Program-made: the position numbers and the translations under genes
Assembly (NCBI RefSeq): GCF_007830515.1
Contig: NZ_VLKT01000024.1
Location: forward strand, 50,780 to 114,779
DNA: 64,000 nucleotides
DNA from: Mesorhizobium tianshanense
GTDB lineage: Bacteria; Pseudomonadota; Alphaproteobacteria; Rhizobiales; Rhizobiaceae
Reading direction: 5' to 3'
Notes under the pieces: generated by a model
Database searches by the model: none
Seen by the model: the letters and a program-made list of their open reading frames with translations, nothing else
What the model was told of the DNA's origin: nothing
Shown: in pieces, positions 44,791 through 53,867 of the stretch
How the letters are laid out: every line of letters begins with the position of its first letter
Numbering within the stretch: the first letter of the stretch is position 1

Positions 44791-46515
44791 TCACTGATAG
44801 GAAACCAGCGTTGCGCCATTTTCATGGCTGAAATCTGGCTTTACGCCAAGCATGGAAGCTGAACGTCGGATGATGTTCGCGGCCATGACGCCTGCATTCG
44901 AGGCGGCCGTCGCACCCATGCCGGGTTTTTCCGGCTTCGGTTCGTCGGCGATCGTAAGCACGACGTATTGCGGGTCGTCCATCGGGAAAGCCGCGACGAA
45001 GGCGTTGAAATTCTTGTCCTTTGAGTAGCGGCCGTTGACAACCTTCTCGGCCGTTCCCGTCTTGCCGCCGACGCGATAGCCCGGAACCCTAGCGTTCCTG
45101 CCTGACCCTTTCTCGGCATTCAGTGCGTAGAGATAGCGCATGCTCTCGACGGTCTTGTCGCTGACGACTTTCTTGGCCACCGCCATCGCCTGTTCCTGCG
45201 CGCGCTTCAGGAATGTCGGCTGGATCAGATAGCCGCCGTTCAGCAGCGCGGCGCAGCCGACCGCCGTCTGCAGCGGCGTCGTCGACACACCGTGACCGAA
45301 GGCGATGGTGATCGAATGGACCTGTTTCCAGACTTTCGGTTCGGTCGGGCGGGCGACCTCGGGCAGTTCCGTCTGCATCCTCTCGAGGATCCCCAGGCGA
45401 TGCAGGAATTCGCGATGCCCCTGGATGCCGACCGCTTCGGCTTCCTTGGCCGAACCGATGTTGGACGAGTAGATGAACACTTCGGGCACCGACAGCACCC
45501 GGGCCTTGCCATGAAAGTCATGGATGGTCTGACGGCCGATCCTGATCGGGCGCGAAGCGTCGAAACGGCTTTCCAGCGTCACCTTGCCGGAATCGAGCGC
45601 CATGGCGGTGGTAAAGCTCTTCAAGGTCGAACCCATTTCATAGAGACCGGCCGACATGCGGTTCAAGCGGTCCTTGTCCTGCGCATTGTAGGGATTGTTG
45701 GGATCGAAATCCGGAACCGAGGCCATCGCCATCACTTCGCCGGTCTTGATGTTGAGAACGACGGCGCCCGCCGCGATCGCGCGGTATTTCTCCATGCCGG
45801 TGGCGACCTCGTCACGCACGATGTGCTGGACGCGCAGGTCGATCGAGAGCCGCACCGGCTTCAGATCCTTGGCAACCGCCAGGCCCGACGCCTGAAGGTC
45901 GCTCAGCCCCTGTTCATCGATATATTTCTCCATGCCGGAGATGCCCTTGTTGTCGATGTTGGTGAGACCGACAATGTAGGATGAGGTTTCACCGGCCGGA
46001 TAGAATCGGCGCTTTTCGGTGCGGAAGCCAAAGCCGGGAATGCCGAGCTGCATGATGTCAGATTGTTGCTTAGGCGTCAGTTGCCGCTGCAGCCAGACGA
46101 AGCCAGCGCCGCTCTTCAGCTTGTGGTAGGTCTGCTCGTAGTCAATTTCGGGAAGCACCATCGACAGTTTTTCGATCGCTTCGTCTGCGTCGACGATGCG
46201 GCGCGGTTCGGCAAACAGCGACGCCGTTTTTATGTCCGTAGCCAGCACTTCGCCGTTGCGATCGACGATGTCGGGCCGTGACGCCGTTACCCGGCTCTGC
46301 GGGCCGCCGGACAGGTCGGGATTCTGGAAACCCAGATAGACCAGCCGCCCGGTGATGGTCGAATAGATGCCGAAGAAAACCGCCATCGTCATCACGATGC
46401 GGGTCCTTCCCTTGCCGCCGGTCGCCTTGCGGGCGCCTTCGACCACAATCGATCCGCCTTCCGACTTGGCGCGGCCCTTCAGCAGCCTGGAGATCGATGG
46501 AAGCCTGGCGATCAT
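44791..46515 (-). CDS. ftsI: Septal penicillin-binding protein FtsI (class B PBP)
   Basis: Transpeptidase cross-linking septal peptidoglycan with FtsW, 574 aa. One N-terminal membrane segment (IVMTMAVFFGIYSTITGRLVY) precedes the dimerisation domain. The transpeptidase motifs are intact: GSTLKS (SxxK), YSSNIGSA (SxN) and VGGKTGTAEKV (KTG). The ATG overlaps the ftsL stop by 4 bp. An alternative name is pbpB. Confidence 0.97.
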   Translation of the reverse strand: MIARLPSISRLLKGRAKSEGGSIVVEGARKATGGKGRTRIVMTMAVFFGIYSTITGRLVYLGFQNPDLSGGPQSRVTASRPDIVDRNGEVLATDIKTASLFAEPRRIVDADEAIEKLSMVLPEIDYEQTYHKLKSGAGFVWLQRQLTPKQQSDIMQLGIPGFGFRTEKRRFYPAGETSSYIVGLTNIDNKGISGMEKYIDEQGLSDLQASGLAVAKDLKPVRLSIDLRVQHIVRDEVATGMEKYRAIAAGAVVLNIKTGEVMAMASVPDFDPNNPYNAQDKDRLNRMSAGLYEMGSTLKSFTTAMALDSGKVTLESRFDASRPIRIGRQTIHDFHGKARVLSVPEVFIYSSNIGSAKEAEAVGIQGHREFLHRLGILERMQTELPEVARPTEPKVWKQVHSITIAFGHGVSTTPLQTAVGCAALLNGGYLIQPTFLKRAQEQAMAVAKKVVSDKTVESMRYLYALNAEKGSGRNARVPGYRVGGKTGTAEKVVNGRYSKDKNFNAFVAAFPMDDPQYVVLTIADEPKPEKPGMGATAASNAGVMAANIIRRSASMLGVKPDFSHENGATLVSYQ

Positions 46516-46907
46516 TGGACGATGCCTCCGGTCACCACGGGGTCCTTGCCGTCCAAGGATCCCTCGCCAGAACTGTCGGCCATGCCGCCCAGCCGCTGGG
46601 ACGAAAGGTCCTCGATGGTGACGGGTTTTGCCGGCAGATCGTCCAGCCCGATGATCTGGCGAGCATTGACCGGCTCGAGCGCGAGCTGCGATTTGTAGAT
46701 CTCAGCCAGCTTTTGCAGGCGCGACGGCTGGGTAAGCAGGCTCCAGTCCGCCTTCAGGAGGTCGATTGTGTCCTCCTCGTAGCGGATCTGCGCCTGGAGC
46801 TTGTGCACCGCCGCCAATTGTTCCTCGGCCTCGCGCTTGGTCTTGTAGGTCAGGGCCGCAGCCGAGACCATGACGGCGATAAGGACTATGTCGCTGGTAC
46901 GAAACAC
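46512..46907 (-). CDS. ftsL: Cell division protein FtsL
   Basis: Small bitopic divisome protein, 131 aa, identified by position and by architecture. It has a short N-terminus, one membrane segment (DIVLIAVMVSAAALTYKTK), then a coiled coil with leucines in heptads (LAAVHKLQAQIRYEEDTIDLLKADWSLL). GTG 46907 follows GAGG at 7 nt; the open frame to 47072 is antisense to rsmH. It starts 4 bp after rsmH and overlaps ftsI by 4 bp. The C-terminal extension beyond the coiled coil is longer than in E. coli FtsL. Confidence 0.9.
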   Translation of the reverse strand: MFRTSDIVLIAVMVSAAALTYKTKREAEEQLAAVHKLQAQIRYEEDTIDLLKADWSLLTQPSRLQKLAEIYKSQLALEPVNARQIIGLDDLPAKPVTIEDLSSQRLGGMADSSGEGSLDGKDPVVTGGIVQ

Positions 46908-46911
46908 GTGC

Positions 46912-47943
46912 TCACCTCTCTCCCGGCCTGTCGGTGCCGGGAAGTTTTGGATCAGGAAGTTTTGGAAGCCCGAAAATCGAAAAGTCGCCGGCGCGCGCCG
47001 GCGCGTCGGTGCGCACAGCAGTGCGCAGCCTTGCCGAGCGCGCGCGCGGATTGGCTGATATCTCGGCGTCATCGGGCGTCACGCCGCCGCCTGCTTTTTT
47101 GAAGGTGGCGGTGCGCGCCTGGACCTCGGGCAGGTGCCGCGATCCGGTCGCCGCATCGGCGCGATCGGCGATGAAGCGTTTGACGATGCGGTCTTCCAGC
47201 GAGTGGAAGGTCACCACGGCCAGCCGTCCGCCCGGTTTCAGCACGCGTTCAGCCGCAAACAGCGCTTTGGCCAGTTCGCCAAGTTCGTCATTGACGAAAA
47301 TGCGCAGCGCCTGGAAGACGCGGGTCGCTGGATGAATCTTGTCCTTGGGCGCGCGGCCGATATGCGTCTCGATAGCGTCGGCAAGGTCGAGCGTGCGCTC
47401 GAACGGACGTTTTTCGCGACGGCTTTCGATCATGCGGGCGATGCGGCCGGCATGGCGCTCTTCCCCGAGAAACCCGAAGATGCGGGCAAGGTCTCCCACC
47501 TTGAAGCTGTTGACGACATCGGCGGCGCTCAGGCCTGTTTGCGCCATGCGCATGTCGAGCGGCCCATCGGCGCGGAACGAAAAGCCGCGCTCCGCTTCGT
47601 CGATCTGCATGGAGGACACGCCGATGTCGAGCACGACGCCGTCAGCGCTTTCAACATGCTCGTCCAATGTCGAGAACGGCGCCTGAACGAGCCTGAGCTT
47701 GCCGCCCGCTTGTTGTTCGAGGACACGACCCGCAGCGATCGCATCCGGATCGCGGTCGATGGCGACGACCGAGGCGCCGCTTGCCAGAATGGCTTTGGTA
47801 TAGCCGCCGGCGCCGAAGGTGCCGTCGACGATCACCTCGCCGGCTTTGGGCGAAAGCGCCTCCAGCACTTCGGCAAGGAGGACCGGAATGTGACGGGCCG
47901 GTCCGCCAACGGCGTGAGGGTCATCGCCGTAGCCCGCCATCAT
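46912..47943 (-). CDS. rsmH: 16S rRNA (cytosine(1402)-N(4))-methyltransferase
   Basis: SAM-dependent methyltransferase modifying C1402 of 16S rRNA, 343 aa. HIPVLLAEVLEALSPKAGEVIVDGTFGAGGYTKAIL is the family N-terminus with SAM loop; LDIGVSSMQIDEAERGFSFRADGPLDMRM and RVFQALRIFVNDEL follow. ATG 47943 overlaps the mraZ stop by 4 bp; an ATG directly after (47940) is an alternative. Second gene of the dcw cluster. Confidence 0.97.
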   Translation of the reverse strand: MMAGYGDDPHAVGGPARHIPVLLAEVLEALSPKAGEVIVDGTFGAGGYTKAILASGASVVAIDRDPDAIAAGRVLEQQAGGKLRLVQAPFSTLDEHVESADGVVLDIGVSSMQIDEAERGFSFRADGPLDMRMAQTGLSAADVVNSFKVGDLARIFGFLGEERHAGRIARMIESRREKRPFERTLDLADAIETHIGRAPKDKIHPATRVFQALRIFVNDELGELAKALFAAERVLKPGGRLAVVTFHSLEDRIVKRFIADRADAATGSRHLPEVQARTATFKKAGGGVTPDDAEISANPRARSARLRTAVRTDAPARAGDFSIFGLPKLPDPKLPGTDRPGER

Positions 47944-48398
47944 TCCGGTCGCTCCCCAGGCTTCGTCCCCTGCCGAAGCTGCAAAAGCCGGGCGCGTGCT
48001 TCCGCCCCATAGGCGGTGAGCCGTCCAGGTTCCCAGATCTGAAAGAAATTGCCGCGGCCGACAAAAGCCACTTCCGCGGCAATGCCCGTATGCTCGCGGA
48101 TGAAATCGGTCATCGTGATGCGGCCGTCCTGATCGAGCTTCAGGAAGGCTCCGTCGCCGTGGCAGAAGAACGACATGTCGTCCGCCGTCTGCAGGAAAGG
48201 GTCTTCCTGCGCGATGCGCTGCTCGTAGCGGTCGAGGAGGTCGAGCCCGCCGACATCCATCGCCGGACGATCCAGGCAGCGAAGCCCATAGAGTTCCGAA
48301 TAGCCGCGTTTCTGCACAACCGCACGGAAATGCGCCGGAACGGACACCCGCCCCTTCGCATCGACCTTGTTCACCGCGTTTGACAGAAACCGGTCCAT
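47940..48398 (-). CDS. mraZ: Transcriptional regulator MraZ
   Basis: DNA-binding regulator that heads the dcw cluster and in E. coli represses its own operon, 152 aa. Two SpoVT/AbrB-like repeats each carry the DxxxR signature: VDAKGRVSVPAHFRA in the first and LDQDGRITMTDFIREHTG in the second. A box of TGGG repeats lies 185-218 bp upstream (48583-48616). Start ATG 48398 gives MDRFLSNAVNKVDAKGR; no strong Shine-Dalgarno is seen. Confidence 0.96.
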   Translation of the reverse strand: MDRFLSNAVNKVDAKGRVSVPAHFRAVVQKRGYSELYGLRCLDRPAMDVGGLDLLDRYEQRIAQEDPFLQTADDMSFFCHGDGAFLKLDQDGRITMTDFIREHTGIAAEVAFVGRGNFFQIWEPGRLTAYGAEARARLLQLRQGTKPGERPE

Positions 48399-48582
48399 TA
48401 CGCGTTACGGCCGCTTGCGCCGCCGCACCCCTCTGCATCTTCCCGCCGCGCCGCCGCGGCGCGGTCCCTGCCCAAAACTCACTTCGTTCCGAGAGGCGAA
48501 AACAGGCAAACGCGCAGCCGCCGCGGCTGCCCGATTGGCGTACGCTTCACCCTGACGCGGAACGAAGGCTTGAATATCGTTA

Positions 48583-48616
48583 TGGGATATCATGGGGTGT
48601 TATGGGCGTCAACGGG
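48583..48616 (+). promoter_or_regulatory. MraZ-box-like direct repeats
   Basis: TGGG at 48583, 48593 and 48603, and CGGG at 48613, recur with an exact 10-bp period, which is TGGGN plus 5-nt spacers as in the known MraZ binding box. They lie in the 429-bp gap between mraZ (minus) and the cystathionine gamma-lyase-like gene (plus), reading on the plus strand. The remaining gap shows no gene. Confidence 0.65.
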
Positions 48617-48827
48617 AACAGGCTTCACAAACGCGCACGCCACGACCGTGAGAGCAGCTTTGACGGCACTCCCGTCTTTATCCTCCATTAAGCCTAACGA
48701 AGCGTTTAGAGCCGCTTGGCCTAACCGGAGGCGGCTTGCCGCGGATCGCCACCACGCATAGCGTCGGCCCGTCTTTTCTTGGTCAGAAACAGATTCTTTT
48801 CCCGGTTAGAAACAAGGTTTGAAATCC

Positions 48828-49943
48828 ATGCCCGACACAGCCAGGTCACGCGCCGCGACCCTTCCCCACCTGCGCCGAGGCAGGCTTGCCAAAGGCGACC
48901 CAATTCCCCTGCCCCTAACTATGGCCGCCATTTTTCACGCGCCTGGCGACGCCACCGGCTTCGATCAATACGGCCGCTTCAGCAATCCGACCTGGGATGC
49001 GGTCGAGCACATGCTGGCGCACCTGGAAGGCGCGCCATGCGTCACCTTTCCTTCGGGAATGGCTGCGATCTCGGCGGTTTTTTTCGGGCTGCTAAAAGCA
49101 GGCGACCGTATCCTGCTGCCGTCGGACGGCTATCACACCACGCGGGCGCTGGCAGAACGCTTCCTCAAGCCTTTCGGCGTCGCCTACGATCTCCGGCCGA
49201 CATCGACCTTCCTCGATGGCGGCTTCGATGGATATCGACTGGCCTTCGTCGAGACGCCCGCCAACCCAGGATTGGATCTCTGCGACATTGCCGCTGTCGC
49301 CGAAGCCGTGCACAAAGCGGGCGCAATCCTTGCGGTCGACAACACGACGATGACGCCCTTCGGCCAGCGCCCACTCGATCTCGGCGCCGACATCGTCGTT
49401 GCCGCCGACACCAAGGCGCCCAACGGCCATTCCGACGTCCTGTTCGGCCATGTCGCCAGCCGCAATGCGGACATCATCGCCGCCGTATCCGGCTGGCGTG
49501 AGACCTCAGGCTCTATTCCTGGCCCGTTCGAGGCATGGCTGGTGCATCGCGGCCTCGAAACGCTGGAGGTTCGTTTCGACCGGATGTGCGCTTCCGCCGA
49601 AGTGATAGCGCGCCGGCTGAAGGACCATCAGGCGGTCAGCGGCTTGCGCTTTCCGGGTCTGGAAAGCGACCCTTCGCACAATCTCGCTTGCGCCCAGATG
49701 GAGCGCTTCGGTTTTCTGATCTCCTTCGTGCTCGCCTCGGAGGACAAGGCCGAGGACTTCATCAACAATTGCGCACTCATGCAGGCGGCGACGTCGTTCG
49801 GAGGCGTGCATACCTCCGCCGAACGGCGGGCGAAAAGAGGAGATGCCGTTCCGCTAGGCTTCGTTCGCCTGTCGGTCGGCTGCGAGCCGGTGGAAGAGCT
49901 TTGGCAAGCGATCGAGGCGTCGCTAGACGGCGTCAGCGGCTGA
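48828..49943 (+). CDS. Cystathionine gamma-lyase-like PLP enzyme (Cys/Met metabolism family)
   Basis: PLP-dependent trans-sulfuration enzyme, 371 aa. NPTWDAVEHMLAHLEGA and VTFPSGMAAISAVFFGLL begin the fold, AVDNTTMTPFGQRPLDLGADIVVAADTKAPNGHSD includes the PLP-binding Lys, and the C-terminal domain has TSFGGVHTSAERR and RLSVGCEP. Length is slightly below the usual 380-400 aa. ATG 48828 follows AAGG; a TTG three codons earlier is possible. It diverges from the dcw cluster. Lyase versus beta-lyase or synthase activity is not settled by sequence. Confidence 0.85.
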   Translation: MPDTARSRAATLPHLRRGRLAKGDPIPLPLTMAAIFHAPGDATGFDQYGRFSNPTWDAVEHMLAHLEGAPCVTFPSGMAAISAVFFGLLKAGDRILLPSDGYHTTRALAERFLKPFGVAYDLRPTSTFLDGGFDGYRLAFVETPANPGLDLCDIAAVAEAVHKAGAILAVDNTTMTPFGQRPLDLGADIVVAADTKAPNGHSDVLFGHVASRNADIIAAVSGWRETSGSIPGPFEAWLVHRGLETLEVRFDRMCASAEVIARRLKDHQAVSGLRFPGLESDPSHNLACAQMERFGFLISFVLASEDKAEDFINNCALMQAATSFGGVHTSAERRAKRGDAVPLGFVRLSVGCEPVEELWQAIEASLDGVSG

Positions 49944-49952
49944 ACGACCCGA

Positions 49953-50255
49953 TCACGAACTCAGATCGTCGGCTTCGATACTGCGTCGGCCATGCAGCAG
50001 GCGCAGAATTTCGATCGCATCTTCGCCGACACGGTACAAGGTAAGATATTCGCCGACCACCAGATAGCGGATGCCTGGCGCAATGTCTTCGCGCGGCGCG
50101 CCCGAGAAGGGATAAGTCGCCAGTTGCTGCCAGCGGGCTTCGATCCGGTCGAGCAGCCGGTCCGCGGCAGCCTCGTCGTCTCGCGCGATATGAAGCCAGA
50201 TCGCGATCAAATCCTCTTCTGCATTTGCAGTTCGGATGATGGGCAGCAAATTCAT
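49953..50255 (-). CDS. parE: ParE/RelE-type toxin
   Basis: Toxin of a type II toxin-antitoxin pair, 100 aa. IIRTANAEEDLIAIWLHIARDDEAAADRLLDRIEARWQQLATYP and GIRYLVVGEYLTLYRVGEDAIEILRLLHGRR match the ParE fold; ParE toxins poison DNA gyrase. The ATG overlaps the antitoxin stop by 4 bp, so it is coupled. Full length and apparently intact. Confidence 0.88.
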   Translation of the reverse strand: MNLLPIIRTANAEEDLIAIWLHIARDDEAAADRLLDRIEARWQQLATYPFSGAPREDIAPGIRYLVVGEYLTLYRVGEDAIEILRLLHGRRSIEADDLSS

Positions 50256-50527
50256 GCCGCGTTATCGGATTTCAATCGTCTACGCGCTTCGGCCTTGATT
50301 TCGTCGATCGACGCAAATCGTCCCGGCCCGCTGTCGATCCCTTCCTGCACCAGTTTACGCAACTCCTCGACCGTATAGCCGTGCAGATCGCGCCGGTCCT
50401 TCCATTGCCTGAGCGCGTCGCGGATCACCTCGCTCGCCGAAGCGTACTCGCCGGCGGCAACCACGTCGTCGACCGCCGCCGCCAGTTCGGGCGAAAGCGT
50501 GATGCTGCGTTTGTCGACCTGACCCAT
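50252..50527 (-). CDS. parD: ParD-type ribbon-helix-helix antitoxin
   Basis: Antitoxin partner, 91 aa. The N-terminal ribbon-helix-helix (KRSITLSPELAAAVDDVVAAGEYASASEVIRDALRQW) binds DNA and would autoregulate the operon; the charged C-terminus (IDEIKAEARRRLKS) would wrap the toxin. Antitoxin-first order is typical. The operon promoter should lie in 50528-50700. Confidence 0.88.
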   Translation of the reverse strand: MGQVDKRSITLSPELAAAVDDVVAAGEYASASEVIRDALRQWKDRRDLHGYTVEELRKLVQEGIDSGPGRFASIDEIKAEARRRLKSDNAA

Positions 50528-50710
50528 AATGCGCTCCTGACACTATCCACCGCGGATGGTACGATTTAATCGCACCGACTTCAAGAATGTCGCCATGTCT
50601 CGCTGCTTCCGGCGAAGCTGATTCAGTTTCTGAACCGCCTGAACCAGCAGGCGCGCCCGAAGGCGCAACCTACTGATATCAGGGATTTTCTTGTAGAATC
50701 TGGAGAAATT

Positions 50711-51107
50711 GCCAGCTGGCCTGTAAGCCGGGTTCTGTATGGCCCTCGCCCCTGCCGGGGCGAGAACGTGGCGGCCATTCATCTTGGGCGCATGTTGCCA
50801 TGTGCCTCACGCAACCTACCCGGACGGTGGGCCGGAAACAGCCCCCGAGGGTTTCCCCTCGCACCGTCCCTATTCGGTCTTGCTCCCGGTGGGGTTTACC
50901 GTGCCGCTCCTGTTGCCAGTCGCGCGGTGGGCTCTTACCCCACCCTTTCACCCTTACCACGGTAAAACCGTGGCGGTCTGCTTTCTGTGGCACTTTCCCT
51001 AGGGTCGCCCCCGCCGGCCATTAACCGGCACCGTGTCTCCATGGAGCCCGGACTTTCCTCACCCGCAGCCTTTCGGCTTCGCGGGTGCGGCCGCCCGGCC
51101 AGCTGGC
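50711..51107 (-). ncRNA. rnpB: RNase P RNA (bacterial type A)
   Basis: Catalytic RNA of ribonuclease P. On the minus strand the 5' and 3' ends both carry GCCAGCTGGC, which pair as P1 (51098-51107 with 50711-50720). Conserved elements are the 5' GAGGAAAGTCCGGGC near P4, AGGGTGAAAGGGTG, the ACAGGAGCGGCACGGTAA region, and the 3' part with AGATGAATGGCCGCC and ACAGAACCCGGCTTA. A -10-like TATACG at 51112-51117 sits just upstream. ORFs drawn through this interval are spurious. About 397 nt. Confidence 0.95.
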
Positions 51108-51165
51108 AAGGCGTATAAAGGGGTTCACGTCTGAAAACGCAAACAAAAAAGCAAGTTCCGGCTTA

Positions 51166-51939
51166 TTACGCCGGCGCTCCAAGTGCGGCCAACTGCACCT
51201 TGACCTTGCCGCAATAGGCCGCGGACACCGGGTTCATGCGCTTGGCGCCATGGCCGGCATTGTATTTGAGGATCGTGCCGCAGGTCGTGCCGCCGCCGAG
51301 GTCCCGCGCCATGGCGAGGTATTTCATGCCGTATTTGATGTTGGTATCCGGATCGTAGAGACCCTTGATCGAACCGCTGTACCCCATCATCCGCGCCGTC
51401 GACGGCTTGATCTGCATCAGGCCGATCTCGCCTGCACTGCCCACCTGGTTCGGCTGGAAGTTGCTCTCGATCTTGATGACGGCCTTGGCGAGCGAGACCG
51501 GCACACCATAGCTGGCCGCATGACGCTCGATGATCGTCGAGAATTGACCGCTGCCGCCAGCGGCCGCCGTCGACGCCGCCTTGCCTTTCCGGCCGATCGA
51601 CGCCGTCGTCGTCCGGTCGATGCGTTTCCTGTTGCGCTTCACATGCCGCTTGGAGACTGCCTTTTCTGCAGAGACTTGCTTTTTTGCAGAGGCTGGCTTT
51701 TTTGCAGAGGCTGGCTTTTTCACCTTTACCGCAGCCGCTTTTTCCGCCTTTGCGGAGGCCGTCCTTTTTATCTTTTTCTCCTTTGCGCTTTGGCCGGCTT
51801 TTGGTACGGCGGTTTTGCCAGATGCGGTAATGAAACCCTGGTCGGCCCGCTGGCTCAGCGGCGCGCCATTGGCCGCACCGATGGCAAAAGTCATTACGCC
51901 GACAGCAACAGCTGCCGTTACAACGGTCAATTTCTGCAT
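51166..51939 (-). CDS. Lytic transglycosylase domain protein with Lys/Ala-rich spacer
   Basis: Exported muramidase-like enzyme of 257 aa. A signal peptide (TVVTAAVAVGVMTFAIGAANGA) is followed by a Lys/Ala-rich linker of about 80 residues with repeated AKKPAS, encoded by an 18-bp tandem repeat near 51660-51722. The SLT domain starts at about residue 130: catalytic Glu in AVIKIESNFQPNQVGSAGEIGLMQIKPSTARMMG, then YDPDTNIKYGMKYL and KYNAGHG. The basic linker may bind anionic wall polymers or DNA (inference). Directly upstream of rnpB. Confidence 0.9.
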   Translation of the reverse strand: MQKLTVVTAAVAVGVMTFAIGAANGAPLSQRADQGFITASGKTAVPKAGQSAKEKKIKRTASAKAEKAAAVKVKKPASAKKPASAKKQVSAEKAVSKRHVKRNRKRIDRTTTASIGRKGKAASTAAAGGSGQFSTIIERHAASYGVPVSLAKAVIKIESNFQPNQVGSAGEIGLMQIKPSTARMMGYSGSIKGLYDPDTNIKYGMKYLAMARDLGGGTTCGTILKYNAGHGAKRMNPVSAAYCGKVKVQLAALGAPA

Positions 51940-52126
51940 GTGATCCTGTTCTGTTTGAACCGCGCGAAGAGTTTCACGCAGCTACCCTAATTCAACATCG
52001 GAACATCTCGGAGGGTGTTAGATCCGACAACTTGCACGGATCGCCTTTGACGATCGAATTGGCGGCAAAGAAGGCGAAGCAAATCACTTTGAGTGACAAA
52101 TTGTAACTCAACGAGCAGGAAAAAGA

Positions 52127-52894
52127 CTATCTGGGCGGAACTGTCCTCACGGAAGCAACCAGCCTTTCCAGCGTGCGGATTGTCGACCCGTCCGCCAAAC
52201 CATCGACCAAACGCTGCCGGAAGTGCCGCTGGAAAGCTTCGACAACGATTTCGGTCTGCCGGTCGAAAACGCCCGATATCTCCACGCCATAGCCGTAGAG
52301 CGCCAGCATCGACTGCAGCGCCTCGACCTCTGCATTCGCGTCCGCGGCCTTCAGCACCGCGCCGCGCCTGACGGGTGCCGCTTCGACGAAATGGCCGACA
52401 CCGGCCTCGAACAGGGCCTTCCAAGGGAATTTCTCGCCGGGATCGATTTTGCGTCCCGGCGCCACGTCGGAATGGGCGAGCACGCGTTGAGCTGGAATAA
52501 AATGGCGCTGGACGATCCCCTCGCACAGGCCGATCACCGCATCGATCTGCCGTTTGGGAAAATTCCGATAGCCCAGCGAATGCCCCGGATTGACGATCTC
52601 GATGCCGACCGAACAGGAGTTGATGTCGGTGCGCCCGAACCAGGAACCCTTGCCGGCATGCCAGGCACGGTCGCTTTCCCTGACCATCTGGACGATGTGG
52701 CCGTCCTCATGGACGAGATAGTGCGACGACACTTCGCTGGCCGGATCGCATAGCCAGGCTTCGGCGCCGCCGCCGGTCTTCATGCCGGTGTAGTGCAGCA
52801 CGATCATGTCGGGCTTTGCCGTCTCGCGGCGTGGACCGAAATTCGGCGATACTCTTACCTCGGCGCTCGGCTCGTCGGGCAGGAAGCCGCTCAT
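52127..52894 (-). CDS. N-acetylmuramoyl-L-alanine amidase, AmpD/AmiD-like with peptidoglycan-binding domain
   Basis: Zn amidase of the Amidase_2 family, 255 aa. IVLHYTGMKTGGGAEAWL and HAGKGSWFGRTDINSCSVGIEIVN form the active-site region, and AHSDVAPGRKIDPGEKFPW holds the last Zn ligand and catalytic Lys. A C-terminal PG_binding_1 repeat (ALQSMLALYGYGVEISGVFDRQTEIVVEAFQRHFR) follows. No signal peptide is visible, suggesting cytoplasmic AmpD-type recycling of anhydro-muropeptides. It overlaps the DnaJ-like gene by 4 bp. Confidence 0.92.
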   Translation of the reverse strand: MSGFLPDEPSAEVRVSPNFGPRRETAKPDMIVLHYTGMKTGGGAEAWLCDPASEVSSHYLVHEDGHIVQMVRESDRAWHAGKGSWFGRTDINSCSVGIEIVNPGHSLGYRNFPKRQIDAVIGLCEGIVQRHFIPAQRVLAHSDVAPGRKIDPGEKFPWKALFEAGVGHFVEAAPVRRGAVLKAADANAEVEALQSMLALYGYGVEISGVFDRQTEIVVEAFQRHFRQRLVDGLADGSTIRTLERLVASVRTVPPR

Positions 52895-53610
52895 GCGTGC
52901 CGCAGGCCTCGTTCGATCATCTCATAGGCCGCGTTGATCGCCGCTATCCTGCTCGTTGCGATCTTGATGAATTCCTGCGGCAGGCCGCGCGCGATCAGCC
53001 GGTCCGGATGGTTGTCCGAAACCAGCTTGCGATAACGCTTTCGGACCTCCTCGAACGGTTTTCCCCGTTCGATGCCGAGCACGACATAGGGATCGGCCGC
53101 ACCCAGATCGACGTGCCGCGCCAGAATGCTCTGGTAATGCGCCTCCTCGATCCGGAAGATCTCGGCGATGCGATGCAGGAACTGGCCTTCCCGCTCGTGG
53201 ACCAGCCCGTCGGCCTTGGCGATATGGAACAGCCCGTCGAGGATATCCTCCAGCATCACGCAGTTCGAATGGCCTGAGCCGCAAAGCTGCGCCATCCGCT
53301 CGGCATAGGTCTCAAAGCCGGCGATGTCGCGCTTGGCCAGATCGTAGAGCCGCGCCACGTTACGCGTCTGCTCCTTCGGCACTTCGAATATTTCCTGGAA
53401 GGCGCGCACCTCGTCCTGCGTGACGATGCCGTCGGCCTTGGCCATCTTGGCCGACAGCGCGATCATCGCCACCGAGAAAGCAACGCGCCGGCGCAGGTCC
53501 GCATCGCCGGAGAAAACCGTTCGCACGGCCTCGACGACGTCGGCGACACCCGACGAGGTTGAGGACGAAACGCGTGTGATGAAGTCGCCGAGGCGATCCC
53601 AAATCGACAT
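52891..53610 (-). CDS. TerB/DjlA-like co-chaperone with C-terminal J domain
   Basis: A 239-aa protein with a TerB-like helical domain (residues about 35-150: VAMIALSAKMAKADGIVTQDEV, GLFHIAKADGLVHEREGQFL) and a C-terminal J domain carrying HPD (RYRKLVSDNHPDRL) that would stimulate DnaK. This order resembles DjlA but lacks an obvious N-terminal membrane anchor. ATG 53610 (MSIWDRLGDF). Coupled to the amidase gene by a 4-bp overlap. Confidence 0.9.
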   Translation of the reverse strand: MSIWDRLGDFITRVSSSTSSGVADVVEAVRTVFSGDADLRRRVAFSVAMIALSAKMAKADGIVTQDEVRAFQEIFEVPKEQTRNVARLYDLAKRDIAGFETYAERMAQLCGSGHSNCVMLEDILDGLFHIAKADGLVHEREGQFLHRIAEIFRIEEAHYQSILARHVDLGAADPYVVLGIERGKPFEEVRKRYRKLVSDNHPDRLIARGLPQEFIKIATSRIAAINAAYEMIERGLRHA

Positions 53611-53867
53611 GAGCACCTATTAGGGCCAACCGGCCACCGCTATCAAGCGAAGACAGTGCCGCAGGGCCCGACCCAATCGATTTCGCGGACTCTGGTCGTT
53701 CGTTGCCCTCCTCACGGCGAGCTTCGGCCTTCTCGGGGAAACTGGCGCGGAAAATGCCGGGCTGGGACGGCCCTGGGCGAAAAAGTGATGGGCGCGGCCA
53801 CGCTTTCGCCTTTGCGGTGACGGCGGTTACCGCTTTCGACCGCAAGGCGCGTGTCCCGAATCCGTCA

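Noticed and set aside
50739..51024. Plus-strand ORFs of 65-87 codons
   Set aside because: They run through the RNase P RNA, whose conserved structure explains the sequence.
51660..51722. Tandem repeats as a possible CRISPR array
   Set aside because: Units are contiguous 18-bp repeats without spacers and encode the Lys/Ala linker of the transglycosylase.
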